Assembly (NCBI GenBank): GCA_964447335.1
Contig: CAYUSA010000010.1
Location: 1-64,000, forward strand
Direction of reading: 5' to 3'
Source: HRBIN12 sp964447335
GTDB lineage: Bacteria > Actinomycetota > UBA4738 > HRBIN12
Length of the DNA stretch: 64,000 nucleotides
Made by a program: the position numbers and the translations under genes
Notes under the pieces: generated by a model
Seen by the model: the letters and a program-made list of their open reading frames with translations, nothing else
Database searches by the model: none
What the model was told of the DNA's origin: nothing
In this document: positions 16,662-24,890 of the stretch, piece after piece
How the letters are laid out: every line of letters starts with the position of its first letter
Numbering within the stretch: the stretch's first letter is position 1

Positions 16662-16862
16662 GTGCCGCAGGAGCAGGAGCAGAAGAAGACCCAGCGTCGG
16701 TCGGGCGGCGGAGGTCAGGACGACGCCGGCGAGGTCCACGTCCGCTCCAAGGGCGAGAAGCTCAAGGAGGAGATGGACGACATCCTCGACGAGATCGACT
16801 CGGTCCTCGAGGAGAACGCCGAGGAGTTCGTGAAGAGCTACGTCCAGAAGGGCGGGCAGTGA
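16662..16862 (+). CDS. pup: prokaryotic ubiquitin-like protein
   Basis: 66 residues, acidic and predicted disordered. The C-terminal helix region (about 28-60, GEKLKEEMDDILDEIDSVLEE) binds the Mpa coiled coil. The protein ends VQKGGQ: Gly-Gly-Gln, the form that must be deamidated by Dop before PafA ligates it to lysines. GTG 16662 is preceded by GGGAGGAG with about 8-base spacing. The stop overlaps the prcB start by 4 bases. Confidence 0.96.
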   Translation: MPQEQEQKKTQRRSGGGGQDDAGEVHVRSKGEKLKEEMDDILDEIDSVLEENAEEFVKSYVQKGGQ

Positions 16863-17662
16863 GCCGCGAGCCGCTGGGTCTGCCCGCGACGGGCGACGGG
16901 CCGATCGGCGCGAACCCGAGCTTCTTCGACCTCGTGGCGCGCTCGCGCCCGGAGCTCCTCCAGCGGGTCCGGACCGCCGGCGACACCCAACCGACGCTCC
17001 CGCATGGCACGACGGTGCTCGGCCTGAAGTTCGAGGGCGGCGTCGTGTTCGCCGGCGACCGCCGCGCCACCGAGGGCTACACCATCGCCGACGACAAGAT
17101 GGAGAAGGTCTTCGCGGCCGACGACTACTCCGCCATCGCGATCGCCGGGGTCGCCGGCCAGGCCGTCGAGATCGTGAAGCTCTTCCAGCTCGAGCTCGAG
17201 CACTACGAGAAGATCACGGGCGACCGCCTCTCCCTGGAGGGCAAGGCCAACCGCCTCGGCCAGATGATCCGCGGCAACTTCCCGCTCGCGATGCAGGGAC
17301 TCGTGGTCGTGCCCCTGTTCGGGGGCTACGACGAGCGCCACGACGAGGGCCGCCTCTTCTACTACGACGCCACCGGGGGTCGCTGGGAGGAGGAGGACTA
17401 CCACTCCACGGGCTCGGGCGGGCGTCCGGCCATGAGCTCCCTCAAGAAGCGCTGGCGTCCGGGGCTCAACCGGGAGGAGGCCGTCCGCGTGGCGGTGGAG
17501 GCGCTCCTGGACGCCTCGCAGGAAGACGTCGCGACGGGCGGACCCGACCCCGTGCGCGGGATCTACCCTGTCGTGCTCGTCGTGACCGGAACGGGCGTGA
17601 CGCGAGCCGACGACGACGAGGTCAAGACCGCGTACGAGGCCATCGTGGGGGAGCGCTCCTGA
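16859..17662 (+). CDS. prcB: 20S proteasome beta subunit
   Basis: 267 residues. A 50-residue propeptide ends in PTLPHG, and autocleavage exposes the catalytic Thr51 in TTVLGLKFEGG. GDRRATEG provides the conserved Asp and Arg region, and the C-terminal GSGG segment is typical. Fourteen subunits form the inner rings of the proteasome. The GTG start overlaps pup and the TGA stop overlaps the prcA ATG, so the three are tightly coupled. Confidence 0.96.
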   Translation: MSREPLGLPATGDGPIGANPSFFDLVARSRPELLQRVRTAGDTQPTLPHGTTVLGLKFEGGVVFAGDRRATEGYTIADDKMEKVFAADDYSAIAIAGVAGQAVEIVKLFQLELEHYEKITGDRLSLEGKANRLGQMIRGNFPLAMQGLVVVPLFGGYDERHDEGRLFYYDATGGRWEEEDYHSTGSGGRPAMSSLKKRWRPGLNREEAVRVAVEALLDASQEDVATGGPDPVRGIYPVVLVVTGTGVTRADDDEVKTAYEAIVGERS

Positions 17663-18348
17663 TGTCGTTCATGCCGTACGTGCCGCCGGAGCAGCTCATG
17701 AAGGACCGCTCCGATTTCGCCCACAAGGGCATCGGGCGCGGGAAGTCGGTCGTCGGCATCGAGTTCGCCGGCGGCATCCTGTTCCTGGCCGAGAACCCGA
17801 GCGCGACCCTGCACAAGATCAGCGAGATCTACGACCGGATCGCGTTCGCCGGTGTCGGCAAGTACAGCGAGTTCGAGGAGCTCCGCATCGCCGGCGTGCG
17901 CCTCGCCGACATGCGGGGGTACTCCTACGACCGCGAGGACGTGCGGGCCAGGGACCTCGCGAACGCGTATTCGCAGGCGCTCTCCGGCATCTTCACGCAG
18001 CAGATGAAACCGTACGAGGTCGAGATCCTCGTCGGCGAGATCGCCGAGGACGGCGGGCGGAACGAGCTCTACCACGTCCTGTTCGACGGGACGGTGACCG
18101 ACCGGCACGGCTACGTCGGGATCGGCGGCCACGCCGAGGACCTCACGAGCGCCCTGAAGGACGCCTACGCAGAGGACTGGGACCTCGCGACCTCCGTGCG
18201 CGAGGCCGTGAAGGCGCTGTCCGCGGCCGAGGGCCGTCAGGTCGAGGCAACCTCGATCGAAGCCGGGCTGCTCGACCGGACGCGCTCCGCGCGGCGTAAG
18301 TTCCGCCGCCTCGGAGACGACGAGGTCGCCTCGACCCTCGCCGGCTGA
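17662..18348 (+). CDS. prcA: 20S proteasome alpha subunit
   Basis: 228 residues. The N-terminal gate segment MSFMPYVPPEQLMKDRSDFAHKGI is of the actinobacterial type and the core ends in RRKFRRL. There is no catalytic Thr, as expected for alpha. These subunits form the outer rings that receive the GQYL tail of Mpa. The start overlaps the prcB stop. The gene is followed by a 60-bp gap containing the pafA promoter. Confidence 0.95.
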   Translation: MSFMPYVPPEQLMKDRSDFAHKGIGRGKSVVGIEFAGGILFLAENPSATLHKISEIYDRIAFAGVGKYSEFEELRIAGVRLADMRGYSYDREDVRARDLANAYSQALSGIFTQQMKPYEVEILVGEIAEDGGRNELYHVLFDGTVTDRHGYVGIGGHAEDLTSALKDAYAEDWDLATSVREAVKALSAAEGRQVEATSIEAGLLDRTRSARRKFRRLGDDEVASTLAG

Positions 18349-18396
18349 GCGTCGGCCCCACCGGCCCCGGCTCCCTGGTTCTTCGGGCTCGGGACC

Positions 18397-18402
18397 TACA
18401 CT
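18397..18402 (+). promoter_or_regulatory. leaderless -10 box for pafA
   Basis: TACACT is followed by 6 bases and GTG 18409. There is no Shine-Dalgarno sequence before this GTG, so leaderless translation is likely. It would separate pafA expression from pup-prcB-prcA. Confidence 0.45.
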
Positions 18403-18408
18403 CGATGC

Positions 18409-19767
18409 GTGGATCGCCGCATCTTCGGCCTCGAGAACGAGTACGGCGTCACCTGCACGTTCCGCGGGCAACGGCGACTCTCGCCCGATGAGGTCGCCCG
18501 GTACCTCTTCCGGAGGGTCGTGCACTGGGGTCGCTCCTCGAACGTGTTCCTGGAGAACGGCGCGCGGCTGTACCTGGATGTCGGCTCCCACCCTGAGTAC
18601 GCGACGCCCGAGTGCGACCGGATCCTCGACGTCGTCGCGCACGACAAGGCGGGGGAGCGGATCCTCGAGGCCCTGCTCGCCGCGGCCGAGGTCCGTCTGC
18701 ACGAGGAGGGCATCAGCGGCCAGGTCTACCTCTTCAAGAACAACACCGACTCGGCCGGCAATTCGTACGGCTGCCACGAGAACTACCTCGTCGCCCGACA
18801 GGGCGAGTTCGCGCGGATGGCGGACATCCTCATCCCGTTCTTCGTCACGCGTCAGATCTGGTGCGGCGCCGGGAAGGTGCTCCACGGGCCCCGGGGAGCG
18901 CAGTTCTGCATCGCGCAGCGCGCCGAGCACATCTGGGAGGGCGTGTCCTCGGCGACGACGCGGTCGCGGCCGATCATCAACACGCGCGACGAGCCGCACG
19001 CGGACGCCGAGCGCTTCCGCCGGCTCCACGTGATCGTGGGCGACTCGAACATGAACGAGTGGACGACGTTCATGAAGGTCGGCATCACGGACCTCGTGCT
19101 CCGGATGGTCGAAGCGAACACGGTGATGCGCGACCTCACCCTCGAGAACCCGATCCGCGCGATCCGCGAGATCAGTCACGACCTCACCTGCCGCAAGAAG
19201 GTGAAACTCGGCAACGGGCGCGAGCTCACGGCGATCGAGGTCCAGGAGGAGTACTACGAGCGCACCGCCCGATCCGTCGAGCGCCGGGGTGGCGACGAGC
19301 AGACGCACCTGCTGCTCGGCGAGTGGCGTGACGCGCTCGACGCCCTGGCGGCGGGCGAGCCCGAACGGCTCGTGCGGAAGGTCGACTGGGTCGCGAAGCA
19401 GATCATGATCGAGCGTTACCGCAACAAGCACGGGTTGCCGCTGTCCTCGCCGAGGGTGGCGCTGCTCGATCTGGCATACCACGACGTGAATCGGACCCGG
19501 GGCCTGTACTACGTCATGGAGCGCGCCGGCAAGGTCGACCGTGCCGTCACCGAGAAGTCGATCCAGCGCGCGATGCGCGAGCCCCCGCAGACGACCCGCG
19601 CGAAGCTGCGGGGCGACTTCATCCGCCAGGCAAAGCAGAAGCGGCGCGACTACACGGTCGACTGGGTCCACCTCAAGCTCAACGACCAGGCGCAGCGCAC
19701 GGTCCTGTGCAAGGACCCCTTCCGCTCGGTCGACGAGCGCGTCGAGCAGCTCATCGCCCACATGTGA
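18409..19767 (+). CDS. pafA: Pup-protein ligase
   Basis: 452 residues, homologous to Dop but without the Dop loop. The N-terminal GLENEYG motif, FKNNTDSAGNSYGCHENYL and RPIINTRDEPHADAERFRRLHVI bind nucleotide and metal. The enzyme phosphorylates the C-terminal Glu of Pup and links it to substrate lysines. The length equals that of mycobacterial PafA. The GTG start is at leaderless distance from TACACT. Confidence 0.95.
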   Translation: MDRRIFGLENEYGVTCTFRGQRRLSPDEVARYLFRRVVHWGRSSNVFLENGARLYLDVGSHPEYATPECDRILDVVAHDKAGERILEALLAAAEVRLHEEGISGQVYLFKNNTDSAGNSYGCHENYLVARQGEFARMADILIPFFVTRQIWCGAGKVLHGPRGAQFCIAQRAEHIWEGVSSATTRSRPIINTRDEPHADAERFRRLHVIVGDSNMNEWTTFMKVGITDLVLRMVEANTVMRDLTLENPIRAIREISHDLTCRKKVKLGNGRELTAIEVQEEYYERTARSVERRGGDEQTHLLLGEWRDALDALAAGEPERLVRKVDWVAKQIMIERYRNKHGLPLSSPRVALLDLAYHDVNRTRGLYYVMERAGKVDRAVTEKSIQRAMREPPQTTRAKLRGDFIRQAKQKRRDYTVDWVHLKLNDQAQRTVLCKDPFRSVDERVEQLIAHM

Positions 19768-19803
19768 CTTGCGCGTGCGGCCGCGGGCCGTGAGGATGCG
19801 GCC

Positions 19804-20515
19804 GTGGGGCGCAGCACGACGTCTTCGACGCGCGGACGGACCGCGCCGCGACGGGAGCGGCCGCCCGAGTTCGACAGGGAGCTCGACGTCGGCTACCTCC
19901 TTCGGATCGCCCTCGCGGTGTTCGGCGTGCTCGCGATGGTATCGCGGTGTGGATCCTCATCCCGAGGTCCGCGAGCTACGGCGGTCCATTGCAGGATCCC
20001 GACCTGTCGGGTTCGTCGTCGAGCGGCGCGATGCGCGCCGCCGGCAAAGCGGTGAGCTTCGGCATCTTCCTGCCCTGGAACGCGGGGGAAGAGGACACCG
20101 TGCTCGACAAGCTCGTGCCGCTGTCGGCGTCTGAGGGCCTGAAGATCGTCGGAGCGGGGGTCCTCACACCGGTCGACGACGGCGTGGGCTCGGCGGAGGG
20201 CTACCCACCGGCCGGGATGCTGAAGCCCCCACCCGTTGCGGCTACGTGATCCCGCCCGGGTCGAGCGCGCTCGACTCCTACCAGATCGTCGTCGGCGTCC
20301 GGGCCAAGGAGCCCGGGGTGCATACGATCCCCGGCTTCGAGATCCAGTACCACGTCGGGGGAACGAGCTACCGGGCGATCCCGCTCCAGGGCGTGTGGAT
20401 CTGCGTGCCGAGGCAGGAGAAGCCCGCGTGCCCCGGCAAGGGCGACATCGCGGACCAGCAGCGGGAGCTCCGCGCGTCCCTCGGCTCCCTCGTCAAGGGC
20501 CCCGACCGGGGTTGA
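19804..20515 (+). pseudogene. frameshifted single-pass membrane protein gene
   Basis: Three adjacent frames join into one plausible protein if one base is restored at each of two places. At 19940/19941 adding a base turns the run into a continuous helix (LLRIALAVFGVLAM then IAVWILIP). At the C run near 20236 adding a C joins GMLKPP to TRCGYVIPPGSSALDSYQIVV. The product would have about 40 cytoplasmic residues, one membrane helix and an extracytoplasmic domain with YQIVVGVRAKEPGVH and a possible disulfide pair near the end. It is probably a recently broken gene or a pair of indel errors. GTG 19804 follows a GAGGAT box at leaderless spacing. No known family recognised. Confidence 0.65.
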
Positions 20516-20530
20516 CCCCCGCGTCCGGCC

Positions 20531-21646
20531 TCAGCGGTTGAGATCGCGGTAGCGACGCGAGCCCGCAGCCATCCGCCCGGCCATGACGCCGGCGGCGCCG
20601 GCGGCCAGGAAGAAGGGCGGATCCTCGCCGGGGGTGCGACCCATCGAGTCGATGGTCACGCCTCGGCGCTCGAGCTCGGCGAGGGCGGGGCGCCCGTCGG
20701 CCTCGACGAGCTGATGCCGCTCCTCGAGGTTCGCGGCCCGGAGCGCGTCCCAGACCGCCGTGCGCTCGGGCTCCTCGAGCGTCGGGACCGCGACGTTCAC
20801 GTCGGCCGAGCAGACCTTCCTGAGGATCGTCACCGAGTGGTGCGACACGCCGCGGTGACGCTCGCGCGGGTCGGCGAAGGACACGCGGAGCGCCGCGACC
20901 GGCCGGCCACCGAGCGTCCGGGCGGCCGAGAGCGCGTGCCCGGACCCGAGGGCGCTCACACCCCACGTCGTGTCGGTGCCGAGGTTCCCCGGTCCGTCGG
21001 CCACGACGATGACCTCGGCCTCCAGCACCTCCTTCGCCGCGAGGAGCCCGGTCCACACCGTCACGGCCTCGAGCTCGCCGCCGAAGGCCTGCCCGCATGT
21101 GATCCAGCCGTCGAGGAGCCCCGCCTCCACCAGGCGCGGCACGAGCCGGGAGAAGCCGCCGACGAGCGCCGCGCCGTCGGTCATCACGTAGACGACCCGG
21201 GCGTCCGCGCTCGCCTTCGCGCCGGCGGCGATCGGGGCGATCATCGAGTGCAGGGGCGCGCATACCACCGGCGTGTTCCGCAGGCCGGGCGAGCTCTCGA
21301 GCACGTCGCGGTGAGTCTCCTCGACGCTTCGCACCGCCGCCTGCAGCGGGGTGTAGCGCGCCTTCATGACCCGCCCATCGTGCGCGAGGTCGGCGTCGGC
21401 GCCGCCCTCGACCGCAACGACGAGGTGCAGCCCGCCGGTGCCGAGCCCCAGATCCACAGCCGTGGTGTTCAGCACCACCCGGTCGCCGACGCGGATCTCG
21501 CCGACGAGCGCCGGGTACGAAAGGGCCGGCTCGACGCGGCCCTCGACCTCGACCGTGAGCTCGACGGCGCCGCCCACCGACACCAGCTCCATCACCGTGC
21601 CGCGGCGGAGCCGGACGAGCGGTTCTTCCGGTCGGTTCGCGCCCAT
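20531..21646 (-). CDS. DUF3866 family protein
   Basis: 371 residues matching, by overall pattern, the DUF3866 family found in actinobacteria and some Firmicutes: an N-terminal beta domain (LVRLRRGTVMELV, VGDRVVLNTTAVDLGLGTGG), a central VVYVMTDGAALVGGFSRLV, then ADGPGNLGTDTTWGVSALG and a Ser/His-rich GVSHHSVTIL motif. Function is unknown. The gene is inserted, reversed, between pafA and pafB, and its promoter overlaps that of pafB head-to-head. No signal peptide or membrane segment is seen. Confidence 0.75.
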   Translation of the reverse strand: MGANRPEEPLVRLRRGTVMELVSVGGAVELTVEVEGRVEPALSYPALVGEIRVGDRVVLNTTAVDLGLGTGGLHLVVAVEGGADADLAHDGRVMKARYTPLQAAVRSVEETHRDVLESSPGLRNTPVVCAPLHSMIAPIAAGAKASADARVVYVMTDGAALVGGFSRLVPRLVEAGLLDGWITCGQAFGGELEAVTVWTGLLAAKEVLEAEVIVVADGPGNLGTDTTWGVSALGSGHALSAARTLGGRPVAALRVSFADPRERHRGVSHHSVTILRKVCSADVNVAVPTLEEPERTAVWDALRAANLEERHQLVEADGRPALAELERRGVTIDSMGRTPGEDPPFFLAAGAAGVMAGRMAAGSRRYRDLNR

Positions 21647-21652
21647 GCCCCG

Positions 21653-21660
21653 AGTATGAT
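21653..21660. promoter_or_regulatory. overlapping divergent -10 boxes (DUF3866 gene and pafB)
   Basis: The 8 bases AGTATGAT carry a plus-strand TATGAT (21655-21660), 9 bases before the pafB ATG, and a minus-strand CATACT (21658-21653), 6 bases before the DUF3866 ATG. RNA polymerase could not occupy both at once, so the two genes may compete for transcription. Confidence 0.4.
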
Positions 21661-21669
21661 GCGGCTCGC

Positions 21670-22623
21670 ATGCAGTCGCTGGAACGCCTGGTCGATCTGG
21701 TCGCCCTGCTGCTCGATGCGCACCGGCCGCTCACCTTCGAGGACCTCCGCGAGCGGATGCCGGAGGCCTACGAGCAGGACGATCTCGATACGGCCAAGCG
21801 CATGTTCGAGCGCGACAAGGGCATCCTGCGCGACATCGGCGTGCCGATCGAGGTGGTCCCGCTCGACGCGTGGGACACCGAGCACGGCTACGAGATCGCG
21901 AAGGACGCGTACTACCTCCCCGAGATCGCGTTCACGCCCGAGGAGATCTCGGCGCTGTTCGTGGCCGCTCGGGGCGGGCGAGAGGGCTCCGCGGCCGAGG
22001 AGGCCGTGCGCAAGCTGCTGTACGGCAGCGAGGGCGGCATCCTCGCCGGGGCCGGGGGGTTCGCGCTCACGACCGACGTAGCCGGGGACGCGTGCCTCAC
22101 CGCCGCCGCCGAGGCCGTCGCCGAGCAGCGGAGCGTCCGTTTCACCTACCGGACCTCGCGCGGCTCGCAGGCGGAGCGGCACGTCGATGCCTACGGTTTG
22201 GCCGTGCGCGGCGGTCACTGGTACGTCGTCGGTCTGGACCGCGACCGCGAGGAGATCCGCTCGTTCCGCCTGTCACGCGTGGCCTCCGAGTTCGCCGACG
22301 AGGGGCCCGGGAGCGCCCCGCCCGAGGGCTTCCGCGCCGCCGAGCACGTCGAGGTCGGCCCCTGGGGCCCCGGCGAGCCCAAGGAGCGCGCCCGGGTCGC
22401 CTTCTCGCCCGACGTGGCCTGGTGGGCGACGAAGGACGTCCGAGGTGCCGAGACCCTCACCGAACGCGAGGGTGGCTGGGTCGAGGTCGCCCTGCCGGCC
22501 GGCCCGGGGGACGGGCTCGCCTCGTGGATCTTGTCCTTCGGCCCCGACGCGGTGGTGCTCGAGCCCGAAGACCTCCGCGCGGAGGTCGTGCGCCGGCTGG
22601 AGGCGACCCTTGCCGCCGGCTGA
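21670..22623 (+). CDS. pafB: WYL-domain transcriptional regulator PafB
   Basis: 317 residues. An N-terminal helix-turn-helix (about 1-70) with RLVDLVALLLDAHRPLTFEDL is followed by a WYL domain (about 130-230; AYGLAVRGGHWYVVGLDRDREEIRSFRLSRV) and a C-terminal WCX extension. In mycobacteria PafB and PafC form a heterodimer that activates LexA-independent DNA-damage genes; WYL domains are thought to sense nucleic acid. The gene is followed by pafC with an overlap of 14 bases. The name reflects location, not a role in pupylation. Confidence 0.9.
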   Translation: MQSLERLVDLVALLLDAHRPLTFEDLRERMPEAYEQDDLDTAKRMFERDKGILRDIGVPIEVVPLDAWDTEHGYEIAKDAYYLPEIAFTPEEISALFVAARGGREGSAAEEAVRKLLYGSEGGILAGAGGFALTTDVAGDACLTAAAEAVAEQRSVRFTYRTSRGSQAERHVDAYGLAVRGGHWYVVGLDRDREEIRSFRLSRVASEFADEGPGSAPPEGFRAAEHVEVGPWGPGEPKERARVAFSPDVAWWATKDVRGAETLTEREGGWVEVALPAGPGDGLASWILSFGPDAVVLEPEDLRAEVVRRLEATLAAG

Positions 22624-23581
22624 GCGCAAGAGGGCCCCGAAGGCCTCCGAGCGCCTGCGCCGGCTGCTCGTCGTCGTGCCCTATCTCGTGCAGCATCCGG
22701 GCTCGGAGCTCGCGGAGGTCTCGCGCCTGTTCGGCGCACCCGAGGAGGAGCTCCTCGCAGACCTGCAGCTGCTCTTCGTGTCCGGCCTCCCGCCCTACGG
22801 GCCGGGCGATCTCATCGACGTCGAGGTCCAAGATGCAAGGGTCTGGATCCGGATGGCCGACTACTTCGCGCGCCCGCTGCGGCTGACTCGGGGCGAAGCG
22901 CTCGCGCTGTACCTGCGGGGACGCGCGCTCGCGGCGATGCCCGACGTCCCCGAGGCTCCTGCACTCGACTCGGCCCTGGCCAAGCTCGAGGCCGGGCTCG
23001 GCCCCGAGACGCTCGGGGAGCTCCCGCAGCGGGTCGAGGCCGCCGGGGGCGGCCGGGCGGCCGAGACGCTCGAAGCGCTCCGCGGGGCCGCCATCGCGCA
23101 CGACCGTGTCCGTGTCGAGTACTACGCGGCGTCCTCGGCCGAGACCACCGAGCGCGAGATCGACCCGGAGGCCGTCTTCCACGCGGTCGGGAACTGGTAC
23201 GTCGTCGCGTGGGACCACCGCTCCGGCGAGGAGCGACTCTTCCGCGCCGATCGCGTACGGACGGTGGAAGCGACGGGGGAGCGGTTCGAGCCCCGCGGTC
23301 TCGAGGGAGCCGGGCGGCCGCTCTACACGCAGGGTCCGGGCGACGCGGAGGTCCGCCTGCTCCTGCACCCGGATGCCCGATGGGTCGCCGAGTACTACGA
23401 GACGGTGCAGGAGCTCGAACAGGATGGCGGGAACCTCGAGGTGACCCTGCCCGCAGGACGCCTGGAATGGGCGGAGCGACTGGTCCTGCGGCTCTCCGGG
23501 ACGGCCGAAGTGCTTGGCCCGACCGAGCTGAAAGACCGGGTCCGCGCGCTCGCGGGCAGGACTCGAGAACTATACCGATAG
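22610..23581 (+). CDS. pafC: WYL-domain transcriptional regulator PafC
   Basis: About 323 residues with the same layout as PafB: a helix-turn-helix-like N-terminus (SERLRRLLVVVPYLVQHPGSELAEVSRLFG), a central region, a WYL domain (AVGNWYVVAWDHRSGEERLFRADRVRTVE) and a WCX C-terminal domain. It is the expected partner of PafB. I place the start at TTG 22610 because GGAGG (22599-22603) sits 6 bases before it and the preceding frame is inside pafB. A different start is possible. Confidence 0.87.
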   Translation: MPPAERKRAPKASERLRRLLVVVPYLVQHPGSELAEVSRLFGAPEEELLADLQLLFVSGLPPYGPGDLIDVEVQDARVWIRMADYFARPLRLTRGEALALYLRGRALAAMPDVPEAPALDSALAKLEAGLGPETLGELPQRVEAAGGGRAAETLEALRGAAIAHDRVRVEYYAASSAETTEREIDPEAVFHAVGNWYVVAWDHRSGEERLFRADRVRTVEATGERFEPRGLEGAGRPLYTQGPGDAEVRLLLHPDARWVAEYYETVQELEQDGGNLEVTLPAGRLEWAERLVLRLSGTAEVLGPTELKDRVRALAGRTRELYR

Positions 23582-23645
23582 GGTAGTCCCCTCCGCGCCG
23601 GCGAACCTCAAGCGCCCGACAGGCACCGCCGATACTGCGGGTGAC

Positions 23646-24002
23646 ATGACGACCATCCGGACGACGTGCCCCCGCTGCGGGGAAGTGGATATGGGACCCG
23701 AGTCCATCCTCCTGCAGGTCATCTCGGGTGGTCGGGAGGGGACCTACCGGTTCACCTGCCCCACCTGCATGGACGACGTGGAGAAGCGGGCCGACCGCAA
23801 GATCGTCGCCCTGCTCGTCTCGGCGGGCGTCGACGTCGCGAGCCGCGGCGGCCTCAGCACCGAGACGATGTTCGACCAGGAGGTCCTCGACCCGGGGCCC
23901 CCGATGCCCGGGGCTCCCGCCTTCACGGTGGACGACCTCATCGACTTCCACTACCGCCTCCAGGACGACGCCTACATCCAGGAGTTCCTGGCCAAGCAGT
24001 AG
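23646..24002 (+). CDS. small zinc-ribbon-like hypothetical protein
   Basis: 118 residues. CPRCG (positions 8-12) and CPTC (around 39-42) form a probable four-cysteine zinc ribbon. The remainder is acidic and helical (FTVDDLIDFHYRLQDDAYIQEFLAK). No named family recognised. It sits between pafC and the tat genes in the same direction, with a GATACT box 9 bases before its ATG. A zinc-binding regulatory or adaptor role is only a guess. Confidence 0.75.
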   Translation: MTTIRTTCPRCGEVDMGPESILLQVISGGREGTYRFTCPTCMDDVEKRADRKIVALLVSAGVDVASRGGLSTETMFDQEVLDPGPPMPGAPAFTVDDLIDFHYRLQDDAYIQEFLAKQ

Positions 24003-24027
24003 GCCCGGCATCCGCTACGATGCCGCC

Positions 24028-24261
24028 ATGTCCGCCCCCACGCTCCTCGCGGCATCGACGACCGCCGTCGTGTGGCTCGTCGTCGGGCTCGTCTCCACCG
24101 CCGCGCTCATCGCGATGCTCGTCGCGCTCGTGCGTCACGTGCTCGTGATCGGCCGCGCGATCGGCCGGTTCCAGGAGGAGATCACGCCGATCGCGGACGA
24201 GATCTCGGCCGCCTCGCCCTCGGTTCCGCGCCCAGGCACGAGCGGCCCCCGGCGCCGCTGA
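24028..24261 (+). CDS. small membrane protein
   Basis: 77 residues with one strong hydrophobic helix (about 10-42) followed by an amphipathic stretch (RAIGRFQEEITPIADEIS). It resembles the small membrane proteins often found near actinobacterial tat genes but I cannot name a family. TACGAT (24016-24021) lies 6 bases before the ATG, indicating leaderless expression. Confidence 0.65.
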   Translation: MSAPTLLAASTTAVVWLVVGLVSTAALIAMLVALVRHVLVIGRAIGRFQEEITPIADEISAASPSVPRPGTSGPRRR

Positions 24262-24325
24262 GCTCGCCGTCCCGAGAGGGTCGGGCGGTAGAATCCCCTC
24301 TGCATCCCCGACCCGCCGAGGCGTG

Positions 24326-24877
24326 ATGTTCAACATCGGACCCCAGGAGCTGCTGCTCATCCTGCTGGTGGCGCTCGTCATCGTGGGGCCGAAGCGGCTC
24401 CCGGAGCTCAGCCGGACGATCGGCCGGGGCCTGCGCGAGTTCCGCAAGGCCCAGGACGACGTGAAGCGAACCATCCGCCTGGGCCTCGACGACGCGGAGC
24501 CGGTCACCCCGAGCTCCGCACGCGGGGCCGCCGCCGTGGGGACGGCCGCCGCCGCGGGGGCCGAGACCGCCGAGACCGCCGCCGGAGGGCAGGCGACCGA
24601 CGCCGAGGCCAGCGCGGCCGACGACGCGGCCGACATCGCCCGAACGCTCGGCCGAGGGCTCGCCGAGATCCGTCGGGCACGGCAGGAGATCCAGCGCACC
24701 TTCCGCGTGGACCTCTCCGATCGCCCGGCCCCGAAGCCTCGACCGGCGCCCGCCCGCCCCGTCCTCCCAGAGTCCGCGAGCGAGTCCGCGCCCGCCGAAC
24801 CCGCGCCTCCCGCCGCTTCCGAACCCGCGGCCGCCGCCGCGGAGCCCGAGCAGCCCGCCGGCCCGGCGCCCGAGTAG
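24326..24877 (+). CDS. tatA: TatA/TatB-type Sec-independent translocase subunit
   Basis: 183 residues. The short N-terminal membrane helix (about 5-20) with MFNIGPQELLLIL and the hinge VGPKRLPEL match TatA/TatB, followed by the amphipathic helix (about 29-56). Unusually, a second copy of that helix appears at about 105-132 (RTIGRGLREF versus RTLGRGLAEI), joined by an Ala/Glu-rich linker. The tail is Pro/Ala-rich. TatA forms the pore for folded proteins and works with TatC, encoded 13 bases downstream. TAGAAT (24289-24294) is the likely -10 box. ATG 24326 is preferred over the adjacent GTG 24323. Confidence 0.9.
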   Translation: MFNIGPQELLLILLVALVIVGPKRLPELSRTIGRGLREFRKAQDDVKRTIRLGLDDAEPVTPSSARGAAAVGTAAAAGAETAETAAGGQATDAEASAADDAADIARTLGRGLAEIRRARQEIQRTFRVDLSDRPAPKPRPAPARPVLPESASESAPAEPAPPAASEPAAAAAEPEQPAGPAPE

Positions 24878-24890
24878 CGGGACGACCTGC

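Noticed and set aside
17563..19761. 732-residue open frame on the minus strand opposite prcA/pafA, and similar long antisense frames (for example 1783-3441, 37496-39775, plus strand 50878-54528)
   Set aside because: Composition is dominated by Arg, Ala, Gly, Pro and lacks any domain; these are shadows caused by high GC and strong codon bias on the coding strand.
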